DNA from: Natronohydrobacter sp.
GTDB lineage: Bacteria; Pseudomonadota; Alphaproteobacteria; Rhodobacterales; Rhodobacteraceae
NCBI GenBank assembly: GCA_007118445.1
Contig: SKRP01000167.1
Coordinates: forward strand, 1-5,702
Length of the DNA: 5,702 nucleotides
Reading direction: 5' to 3'
Positions 1 to 5,702 of the stretch are shown piece after piece (the first letter of the stretch is position 1; each line of letters starts with the position of its first letter). The notes under the pieces were generated by a model. That model worked only from the letters and a program-made list of their open reading frames with translations. It ran no database searches and was not told where the DNA came from. Position numbers and translations under genes: made by a program.

Positions 1-2
1 CC

Positions 3-230
3 TCACCCCACCAACGCCCCCACAGCATCCCAGACCAGCTTCACCCCCACCAGCGCGATCATGCCATACATCAGCGGATAGAACAGCTCGGCCCGCATCC
101 GCTTGATGATCCACGCCCCCAGAAGCGTCGACACCACCGCCAGTGGCAGCATCGCGAAGGCCGAGACCAGCACCACCCGGTCAATCCGCACTGGCCGACC
201 TGTGACATTACACCTTCGCCCTCGGCTCAC
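3..230 (-). pseudogene. C-terminal remnant of a TauE/SafE (TSUP) family permease
   Basis: The reading frame encodes 75 residues from a GTG that overlaps the rnj stop (GTGA) to a TGA at 5-3. Residues 1-15 are basic and nondescript. Residues about 19-42 and 52-74 are two membrane helices separated by IIKRMRAELFYP. The pattern of a proline-containing helix, a short basic loop with RRM/F-Y, then a helix ending in VGVKLVWDAV resembles the last two helices of TauE/SafE sulfite exporter family permeases. Those proteins are about 250 residues with some 8 helices. The missing N-terminal three quarters cannot lie upstream in another frame, because that DNA is intact RNase J coding sequence. I therefore call it a truncated remnant. 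It could still be translated as a small membrane protein through coupling to rnj. The family assignment comes from pattern recognition only, and the truncation call depends on it. Confidence 0.5.
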
Positions 231-1900
231 TCATCCAGCAAACGGCTGACGACAATCGTGACTTCCGGCTTCTTGCCCAGCTCTTCCATCACCACCTGCC
301 GCACCACCCGGCGCAGCCCGTCATTGAGCTTGTCATCATCGGCCAGAACCTTGTGGCTTGCGCGCGACAGGAAATCCTCCAGCTCGGCCTCGATGATCTC
401 ATTCAGCGCCTCGCCCCCGCGCCCCTCGGGTTTCAGCCCGGCAATCTCGGCCCAGGGTGCACCAAGGGCTGCGTTTTCTTCATCAAGGATCAGCGTCACA
501 AACACATGCCCGCCAAGCGCCATGCGGATACGGTCGCGGATCACCCCATCCATCGCGCCCACCTGCCGCGCGCCGTCCAGATAGATGCGGCCCGTCTCGA
601 CCTCATCGACCAGAACCGGCACATCGCCGGTCAGATCGCAGACCGAGCCATTCGGCACCACCAGCGCGCGCCGCCCATTGGCCAGCGCCAGTTTGGCATG
701 TTCGCGCAGCATTCTGTGTTCGCCATGCATCGGGATCACCATCGCAGGGTCGATCAGGCGTTGCATTTCCTCCAGATCAGGCCGGTTGGCATGGCCCGAA
801 ACGTGGTAAAGCCGCCCGGCATTGTCCAGCACATCGACCCCCATCTGCGACAGACCATTCACGATGCGGCCCACATCGCGCTCATTGCCCGGAATGGTCA
901 TGGAGGAAAACAGGAACGTATCGCCCTCTTTCATGCTCATCCCCATGTAATTCCCGCGCGCCAGCTGCGCCGAGGCCGCGCGGCGCTCGCCCTGCGATCC
1001 GGTCACGATCAGGAGCAGGTTTTCGCGTGGAATGTCCTTGGCGGCCTCCGGGCTGACCGTGGGCGGCATGTCCTTGAGGATACCTGCTTCCGTGGCGACC
1101 TGCGTCATGCGTAGCATCGCGCGACCCATCAGGCAGACCGAACGCCCGGCTTCCTGCGCGGCCACGGCCAGCGTTTTCAGCCGAGCGACATTCGACGCAA
1201 AGGTCGTGGCCACCACCAGCCCCCTGGCGTTGCGCATCAGATCCGTGATGGGCTCGATCAGCGTGGCCTCGGACCGGCCCTCATGGGTGTTCATGACATT
1301 GGTGCTGTCGCAGATCATCGCCTTGACGCCGGTGCGCCCGATGGCGGCCAGCAGTTCCGGGTCATGCGGCTCGCCCACACCCGGCGTCAGGTCGGATTTG
1401 AAATCGCCCGTATGCACGATCCGGCCCGCAGGCGTATCGATGATCAGCCCCGATGCCTCGGGCAGCGAATGCGCAACGGGCACGAACTGCACGCGGAAGG
1501 GGCCAAGCTCCAGCGCTTCGGGCACTTTGCCGACTGTCTTGACGATCTGCGGATCATGGCCCGCATCCTGCATCTTCAGCCGCGCAATCCGCGCGGTGAA
1601 ATCGCGCGCATAGACCGGGGCCTGCAGCTTGTCCCAGAGCTGACCGACAGCGCCCACGTGATCTTCATGCGCGTGGGTGATGATGATCGCCTCCAGCCGG
1701 TCGCGGCGTTCTTCCAGCCAGGCTGTGTCGGGCAGGATCAGATCAACGCCGGGCGAGCTGTCCATATCCGAGAATGTCACGCCCAGATCGACAAGGATCA
1801 GCCGCTCGCGCCCCTTGGTTCCATAGCCGAAGACATAGGCATTCATGCCCACTTCGCCCGCGCCCCCGAGGGGCAGATAGATCAGCCGGTCCTTGTTCAT
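227..1900 (-). CDS. rnj: ribonuclease J
   Basis: RNase J is a metallo-beta-lactamase/beta-CASP family enzyme with 5'-3' exonuclease and endonuclease activity that matures rRNA and degrades mRNA in the cytoplasm. The 557-residue product has the usual length. The metallo-beta-lactamase part carries the zinc-binding THAHEDHVGA (75-84; H76, H78, D80, H81), AHSLPEASG (143-151, H144) and HTGDFK (163-168, D166). The beta-CASP part carries CDSTNV (197-202), TGSQGE (300-305) and SGHANRPD (368-375). IPMHGE (389-394, H392) supplies a late metal ligand. A C-terminal domain ends in GKKPEVTIVVSRL. All catalytic ligands are present, so the enzyme should be active. The ATG at 1900 overlaps the coaX stop by 4 bp and has a strong AGGAG 5 nt upstream, inside coaX. 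Alphaproteobacteria commonly have one RNase J in addition to RNase E. The annotation name may also appear as 'MBL fold metallo-hydrolase'. Confidence 0.96.
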   Translation of the reverse strand: MNKDRLIYLPLGGAGEVGMNAYVFGYGTKGRERLILVDLGVTFSDMDSSPGVDLILPDTAWLEERRDRLEAIIITHAHEDHVGAVGQLWDKLQAPVYARDFTARIARLKMQDAGHDPQIVKTVGKVPEALELGPFRVQFVPVAHSLPEASGLIIDTPAGRIVHTGDFKSDLTPGVGEPHDPELLAAIGRTGVKAMICDSTNVMNTHEGRSEATLIEPITDLMRNARGLVVATTFASNVARLKTLAVAAQEAGRSVCLMGRAMLRMTQVATEAGILKDMPPTVSPEAAKDIPRENLLLIVTGSQGERRAASAQLARGNYMGMSMKEGDTFLFSSMTIPGNERDVGRIVNGLSQMGVDVLDNAGRLYHVSGHANRPDLEEMQRLIDPAMVIPMHGEHRMLREHAKLALANGRRALVVPNGSVCDLTGDVPVLVDEVETGRIYLDGARQVGAMDGVIRDRIRMALGGHVFVTLILDEENAALGAPWAEIAGLKPEGRGGEALNEIIEAELEDFLSRASHKVLADDDKLNDGLRRVVRQVVMEELGKKPEVTIVVSRLLDE

Positions 1901-2685
1901 GCCTGCTCCTGAGTGTCACTTGATTTGTTATAGTCGTGGATCACGCGAAGGCCATGCAATGTCAGATCATCCTCGACCCTGTCAAACAGGTTCTCGGCCT
2001 GCGCAAACAAAGGCGCAAGCCCGCCTGTGCCAAGCACAGTCATGGGCCGGCCATATTCCGCCTTGATCCGCGCCGTAATGCCTTCGACCAGCCCGATATA
2101 GCCCCAGAACACACCCGACTGGATACATTCGACCGTGTTGGTGCCGATGACCTTGTCAGGCTGGGTGATATCGACATGCGGCAGCGCCGCCGCGCCCTGA
2201 TGCAAAGCCTGCAGCGACAGATTCACCCCCGGCGCGATCACACCGCCGATATAGGCGCCATCCCCGGCCACAACATCAAAATTCGTGGCCGTGCCGAAAT
2301 CGACGATCACCACATTGCCACCATGGCGATCAAACGCACCCACCGCATTTGCCAGCCGGTCCGGGCCGGGGCGTACACCTGCGTCGACGCGCGGGGCCAC
2401 AGGCAGCAGGCATTCGGGCTTTCCCACGACCAGGGTCCGCGTGTTGAAATAGCGATCACAGAGCACGCGCAGATTGAACACCACGCGCGGCACAGTCGAG
2501 GAAATCACCACATCCGTGATATCCGCATAAAGCCCGGTCAGGGTCATCAGCGAATTGAGCCAGACGAAATACTGATCCGCTGTGCGCGTGACCTCGGTCG
2601 CGGTGCGCCAGGTGGCGATGAATTCAGTGCCGTCCCAGACCGAAAACACAGTATTGGTATTGCCGCAATCAATGGTCAGAAGCAT
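1897..2685 (-). CDS. coaX: type III pantothenate kinase
   Basis: CoaX phosphorylates pantothenate with ATP to 4'-phosphopantothenate, the first committed step of coenzyme A synthesis. It belongs to the ASKHA fold and, as a family property, needs a monovalent cation and is not inhibited by CoA as CoaA is. The 262-residue product is of normal length. Motifs visible: the phosphate loop IDCGNTNT (5-12, D6), GPDRLANA (107-114, with D109 at the expected catalytic-base position), VDFGTATNFDVV (128-139, cation/ATP site), GGVIAPGV (147-154) and GTGGLA (219-224). The ATG at 2685 follows birA by 12 bp with an AAAGG ribosome binding site. The 3' end overlaps rnj through ATGA. With BirA upstream it forms a small cofactor-supply pair for fatty acid synthesis (biotin for acetyl-CoA carboxylase, CoA as acyl carrier); this functional link is my inference. 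I saw no coaA or coaE gene in the window to compare. Confidence 0.96.
   Translation of the reverse strand: MLLTIDCGNTNTVFSVWDGTEFIATWRTATEVTRTADQYFVWLNSLMTLTGLYADITDVVISSTVPRVVFNLRVLCDRYFNTRTLVVGKPECLLPVAPRVDAGVRPGPDRLANAVGAFDRHGGNVVIVDFGTATNFDVVAGDGAYIGGVIAPGVNLSLQALHQGAAALPHVDITQPDKVIGTNTVECIQSGVFWGYIGLVEGITARIKAEYGRPMTVLGTGGLAPLFAQAENLFDRVEDDLTLHGLRVIHDYNKSSDTQEQA
1906..1910 (-). promoter_or_regulatory. ribosome binding site of rnj within the coaX 3' end
   Basis: On the minus strand AGGAG stands 5 nt before the rnj ATG, inside the last codons of coaX. It is the strongest Shine-Dalgarno match in the window and fixes the rnj start. With the ATGA overlap it should allow both reinitiation and independent loading of ribosomes. 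Confidence 0.75.
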
Positions 2686-2693
2686 GGGGCCTG

Positions 2694-2698
2694 CCTTT
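2694..2698 (-). promoter_or_regulatory. ribosome binding site of coaX overlapping the birA stop
   Basis: The minus strand reads TGAAAGG at the end of birA, so the last A of the stop codon starts the AAAGG Shine-Dalgarno sequence. The spacing to the coaX ATG is 8 nt. The arrangement fits reinitiation by ribosomes that finish birA. Confidence 0.65.
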
Positions 2699-3444
2699 CA
2701 CCCGAAATAGACATCTGCCGCCGGGATCGCACGCAAGCCGCGCGCATCGCGCAGCTGCAATGCGCCCGTCGCGTCGATGCCTTCGAATGTGCCCGTGTGG
2801 CTCTCGGTCACAGTGCGCGCGGTGATCACCTGCCCCAGACGCGCGGCCCGATCAAGCCATGCGCGGCGGATCGGCGCAAAACCATAGGTGACAAGCTGGT
2901 CCTCCCAGTGCGCGAAAGCCGGGGCAAGCAGGTCAAGGAATTCTTCGGGCGCAACGCCTGTGCCGGTCTCGCCCATCAGGCTGACCGGCGGCACGGCACC
3001 GGCCTCGCCTTCGGGCGCGTGTCGCAGATTGACCCCGATCCCGATCACCAGATGCCCGACCTGCGCCCCTGCCCCGACGCTTTCCAGCAGGATGCCCGCC
3101 AGCTTGCCGCCATTCAGCAGCACATCATTGGGCCATTTCAGCGCGAAAGCCTCGGGTCGACCTGTCAGCGTCACCAGGGCCTCATGCAGCGCCAGCGCGG
3201 CCACGAAAGAGCGCAGCGCGACCTGATCGGGCGGGCCACCGGGGCGGGTGACATAGCTCGCGGCGAAATTGCCTTCCGGGTCGCGCCAGTCCCGCCCGCG
3301 ACGCCCGCGCCCGCGTGTCTGGCGCAGCGCGAGGATCCATGTCGGACCGCTCAGGCCCGGCGCAAGCCGGGCCGCTTCGGCATTGGTGCTGTCGATCTCG
3401 GGCAGGATCACCCGCCCGACACCTGCGGGCCAGTTACTTGACAA
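2698..3444 (-). CDS. birA: biotin--[acetyl-CoA-carboxylase] ligase, monofunctional
   Basis: This enzyme makes biotinyl-5'-AMP from biotin and ATP and transfers biotin to a lysine of carboxyl carrier proteins such as the acetyl-CoA carboxylase BCCP subunit. It acts in the cytoplasm. The 248-residue product contains the whole catalytic domain: EIDSTNAEA (16-24), the biotin/AMP-binding loop QTRGRGRRGRDW (42-53), KWPNDVLLNGGKLAGILLE (103-121, with lysine K114) and GIGVN (135-139). A small C-terminal beta domain ends in AADVYFG. There is no N-terminal helix-turn-helix domain as in E. coli BirA, so this is a ligase only and probably not a repressor. The best start is TTG at 3444, inside the end of nuoN. 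It has no ATG alternative upstream in the frame and no clear Shine-Dalgarno sequence, which points to coupling to nuoN translation. A GTG at 3411 (residue 12) is the main alternative start but would remove the WPAGVGR segment typical of related proteins. Confidence 0.94.
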   Translation of the reverse strand: MSSNWPAGVGRVILPEIDSTNAEAARLAPGLSGPTWILALRQTRGRGRRGRDWRDPEGNFAASYVTRPGGPPDQVALRSFVAALALHEALVTLTGRPEAFALKWPNDVLLNGGKLAGILLESVGAGAQVGHLVIGIGVNLRHAPEGEAGAVPPVSLMGETGTGVAPEEFLDLLAPAFAHWEDQLVTYGFAPIRRAWLDRAARLGQVITARTVTESHTGTFEGIDATGALQLRDARGLRAIPAADVYFG

Positions 3445-4873
3445 GGGCGCTTGCTGCCAGATCGGCCAGACCCTCGACGCCGAACAGATTGATCACCCCC
3501 AGCACCATGATCGCGGCAGAGACCACCAGCAGCGTCGATTGCACGGGCGCGCGCACCTGATCGAGCGGCTCGACCTCCTCGCCGAAATACATGTAATAGA
3601 CGATGCGCAGGTAGTAGAAGGCCCCGATCACCGACGCGATCACCCCGGCCACGGCCAGCCAGGTCAGACCTGCATCGACTGCGGCCCAAAGCACATAGAA
3701 CTTGCCGAAGAAACCCACCAGCGGCGGCACGCCCGCGAGGCTGAACATCAGCACCAAGAGCGCCAGCGCGCGCAGCGGCTCGGCCTTGGAATACATGCGC
3801 AAGCTCTCGATATCGACCACCGCCTTGCCGTCGCGTTCCATCATCAGGATGAAGGCAAAGACGCCGATATTCATGGTCACATAGATCGCCATATAGACCA
3901 GCATCCCCTGCACGCCCTGCGCCGTGCCTGCGGCCAGACCGACCAGCGCAAAGCCCATATGCGAGATCGAGGAATAGGCCATCAGCCGCTTGATATTGCG
4001 CTGCCCGATCGCGGCGATCGCACCGACGAACATGGAGGCTGCCGCGAGAAAGGCAATGATCTGCGACCAGTCGCCGGGGACAGCGCCGAAGGCGTCATGC
4101 ACCACCCGCGCGATCAGCGCCATTGCCGCAACCTTCGGGGCGGTGGCGAAGAAGGCTGTGACCGGGGTCGGTGCACCCTCATAGACATCGGGCGTCCACA
4201 TATGGAAGGGCACGGCAGAGACCTTGAAGGCCAGACCCGCCAGCATGAAGGCGAGACCCATCAGCAGCCCCACCGACATGCCATCTTCCGAAATGGTCGA
4301 GATGATGCCCGAAAACAGCGTCGTGCCGGAATAGCCATAGGTGAGCGATGCGCCATAGAGCAGCAGGCCCGAGGCCAGCGCACCAAGGATGAAATATTTC
4401 AGCCCCGCTTCGGTCGAGCGGGTCGAATCGCGGTTCATCGTGGCCACGACATAAAGCGCCAGCGATTGCAGCTCCAAGCCCATATAGAGCGCGATCAGGT
4501 CGCCCGAGGACACCATCAGCATCATGCCCACGACCGACAGCGCGATCAGGATCGGATATTCGAAGCGCAGCAGATCCCGCGCGGCCATGTAGCTCTGGCC
4601 CATGACCAGCACCACCGCCGCCGAGATCAGGATGATCATTTTCGAGAAATGCGAAAACGCGTCCGACAGATACATGCCGTTGAAGGCGTCGCGCGTCTCC
4701 AGCCCCTTGGAGCCTACGAAAAGCGCAAGCAGCACCATCAGCGCCGCGGTCGCATAAAGGATCGGCTCGGCCAGCTTGTCCTTGCCGCCATAGACCCCCA
4801 CCATGAGCGCGACCATCGCAAAGAGCGCGAGGACAATCTCGGGCAGGGCCGTATAGAGATCAGCTGCAATCAT
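3434..4873 (-). CDS. nuoN: NADH-quinone oxidoreductase subunit N
   Basis: NuoN is the antiporter-like membrane subunit of complex I that couples NADH-to-quinone electron transfer to proton translocation across the inner membrane. The product is 479 residues, the normal family length, and consists of many hydrophobic helices (about 14 expected). Visible landmarks are MGLELQSLALY (131-141, with the conserved TM5 glutamate E134), EAGLKYFILGA (155-165), FKVSAVPFHMWTPD (216-229, channel lysine K217), APKVAAM (245-251, K247), NIKRLMAYSSISHMG (293-307, K295) and GVPPLVGFFGKF (381-392, K391). All expected charged residues of the proton path are present. The ATG at 4873 is preceded by AAAGG with 7 nt spacing, and this sequence begins inside the nuoM stop region. 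The 3' end overlaps the birA start by 11 bp. It is the last nuo gene of the usual nuoA-N order, so the operon continues into non-respiratory genes. Confidence 0.98.
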   Translation of the reverse strand: MIAADLYTALPEIVLALFAMVALMVGVYGGKDKLAEPILYATAALMVLLALFVGSKGLETRDAFNGMYLSDAFSHFSKMIILISAAVVLVMGQSYMAARDLLRFEYPILIALSVVGMMLMVSSGDLIALYMGLELQSLALYVVATMNRDSTRSTEAGLKYFILGALASGLLLYGASLTYGYSGTTLFSGIISTISEDGMSVGLLMGLAFMLAGLAFKVSAVPFHMWTPDVYEGAPTPVTAFFATAPKVAAMALIARVVHDAFGAVPGDWSQIIAFLAAASMFVGAIAAIGQRNIKRLMAYSSISHMGFALVGLAAGTAQGVQGMLVYMAIYVTMNIGVFAFILMMERDGKAVVDIESLRMYSKAEPLRALALLVLMFSLAGVPPLVGFFGKFYVLWAAVDAGLTWLAVAGVIASVIGAFYYLRIVYYMYFGEEVEPLDQVRAPVQSTLLVVSAAIMVLGVINLFGVEGLADLAASALVK

Positions 4874-4880
4874 AGCTGGA

Positions 4881-4885
4881 CCTTT
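4881..4885 (-). promoter_or_regulatory. ribosome binding site of nuoN overlapping the nuoM stop
   Basis: As at the birA/coaX junction, the minus strand reads TGAAAGG, with the nuoM stop codon merged into an AAAGG Shine-Dalgarno sequence 7 nt before the nuoN ATG. It supports the chosen nuoN start and coupled translation of the two antiporter-like subunits. Confidence 0.65.
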
Positions 4886-5702
4886 CAGTTCTGTGCCAGT
4901 TGGGATGCGGCCTCATGGGCCTGCAACGCCAGCTCATGCCCCTGCACCAATGCGGCGACCGAGGGGCCAATGATATCTGTAACCAATGCGGGATAGACCC
5001 CCAGCAGCAGAGTCATCACCGCCAGCGGCGTGATCAGCAGCTTTTCGCGACGATCCATATCCTTGATGGATTTCAGCGCTTCCTTGATGAGTTCCCCCAT
5101 CACCACGCGGCGGAACAGCCACAGCGCATAGCCCGCCGACAGGATGACGCCGGTTGCGGCCACGAATGCGACCCAGGTGTTGACCTGATAGACACCAAGG
5201 AAGGTCAGGAACTCGCCCACGAAGCCCGAGGTGCCCGGCAGGCCGACATTGGCCATGGTGAACAGAAGAAACACCGCCGCATAGACCGGCATCCGGTTGA
5301 TCAGGCCCCCATAGGCCGCGATGTCGCGCGTATGCATCCGGTCATAGATCACACCGACTGCAAGGAACAATGCGCCCGAGATGAAGCCGTGGCTGATCAT
5401 CTGAAAAATCGCCCCATCCAGCCCCTGCTGATTGGCCGCGAAAATCCCCATCGTCACGAAACCCATATGCGCAACCGAGGAATAGGCGATCAGCTTCTTC
5501 ATATCCTCCTGCATCAGCGCGACCAACGAGGTGTAGACAATCGCGATGGCCGACAGCCACAGCACCAGCGGCGCGAAGATGTCGCTGGCCACCGGAAACA
5601 TCGGCAGCGAGAAGCGCAGGAAGCCATAGCCGCCCATTTTCAACAGCACTGCCGCCAGAATGACCGAGCCTGCCGTGGGCGCCTGCACATGGGCGTCAGG
5701 CA
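4885..5702 (-). CDS. nuoM: NADH-quinone oxidoreductase subunit M, C-terminal half (5' end outside window)
   Basis: NuoM is one of the three antiporter-like subunits in the membrane arm of respiratory complex I and carries one of its proton channels. About 271 residues are visible and the frame stays open to the right window edge, so roughly the first 240 residues of a usual 500-515 residue protein are missing. The visible part opens with PDAHVQAPTAGS, the signature at the TM7/TM8 region. It continues with LLKMGGYG (visible residues about 19-26, its lysine in the proton path), MKKLIAYSS (67-75), SHGFISGALF (103-112) and GLPGTSGFVGEF (153-164), whose glutamate matches the conserved TM12 acidic residue. 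Strongly hydrophobic segments alternate through the protein, and it ends at a TGA 11 bp before nuoN. An internal GTG near 5688 is only a codon of the gene, not its start. Family and partner are clear from the motifs and from nuoN alongside. Confidence 0.97.
   Translation of the reverse strand, partial: PDAHVQAPTAGSVILAAVLLKMGGYGFLRFSLPMFPVASDIFAPLVLWLSAIAIVYTSLVALMQEDMKKLIAYSSVAHMGFVTMGIFAANQQGLDGAIFQMISHGFISGALFLAVGVIYDRMHTRDIAAYGGLINRMPVYAAVFLLFTMANVGLPGTSGFVGEFLTFLGVYQVNTWVAFVAATGVILSAGYALWLFRRVVMGELIKEALKSIKDMDRREKLLITPLAVMTLLLGVYPALVTDIIGPSVAALVQGHELALQAHEAASQLAQN

Noticed and set aside
208..234. A nine-codon minus-strand frame (ATG to TAA, MSEPRAKV) bridging the rnj stop and the permease remnant, followed by TAATG
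   Set aside because: It is too short to support as a gene, and the ATG that follows its stop opens a frame different from that of the permease remnant. It may simply be random sequence at the junction.
353..1912. Several 190-250 codon plus-strand frames opposite rnj
   Set aside because: Overlapping, mutually exclusive frames lying antisense to an intact RNase J gene; none shows a domain or a convincing ribosome binding site.
1936..3441. A 501-codon open frame on the plus strand opposite birA and coaX
   Set aside because: It covers two well-supported minus-strand genes, has shadow-like composition (Arg, His, Gln, Asp) and shows no recognisable motif.
3408..3689. A 93-codon minus-strand frame inside nuoN
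   Set aside because: Alternate frame of nuoN, Arg/Gly/Ala-rich with no motif.
3269..4996. A 575-codon open frame on the plus strand opposite nuoN and neighbours
   Set aside because: The translation is rich in His, Gln, Arg and Asp without any domain or hydrophobic core pattern, typical of the antisense frame of a GC-rich gene for a membrane protein. The minus strand here encodes nuoN with all family motifs.
4934..5560. Two short minus-strand frames (62 and 72 codons) inside nuoM
   Set aside because: They lie in another frame of a clear nuoM coding region and have arbitrary composition.

Overview
This is an ordinary, densely packed chromosomal window from what looks like an alphaproteobacterium of the Rhodobacteraceae/Paracoccaceae group. 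The assignment rests on the GC-rich sequence, on the gene order (end of the nuo operon followed by birA, coaX and the RNase J gene, an order I know from this group), and on the protein styles (NuoM PDAHVQAPTAGS, a short BirA without a DNA-binding domain, an alphaproteobacterial RNase J). The exact genus cannot be read from the window.

All genes lie on the minus strand, so transcription runs from right to left. From the right edge: the C-terminal half of nuoM (5702-4885, its 5' part lies outside the window), nuoN (4873-3434), birA (3444-2698, TTG start overlapping nuoN by 11 bp), coaX (2685-1897) and rnj (1900-227, overlapping coaX through ATGA). The junctions are +11 bp, -11 bp, +12 bp and -4 bp. 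No gap can hold a promoter or terminator, so this is almost certainly one transcription unit with coupled translation. No gene-free stretch exceeds 300 bases.

The first 230 bases hold the odd item. Directly after the rnj stop comes a 75-codon minus-strand reading frame. Its last 55-60 residues look like the final two membrane helices of a TauE/SafE (TSUP) permease. The rest of that permease is missing because RNase J coding sequence sits where it should be. I read this as a gene remnant left by a deletion or rearrangement at the end of the operon.

Functionally, nuoM and nuoN encode proton-pumping membrane subunits of respiratory complex I. birA encodes the biotin-protein ligase that activates biotin-dependent carboxylases. 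coaX encodes a type III pantothenate kinase, the first step of coenzyme A synthesis. rnj encodes the 5'-3' exo/endoribonuclease J. The operon thus joins energy conservation, two cofactor steps and RNA turnover. I found no undescribed system, RNA gene, mobile element or CRISPR array. The long plus-strand reading frames opposite these genes are codon-bias shadows.
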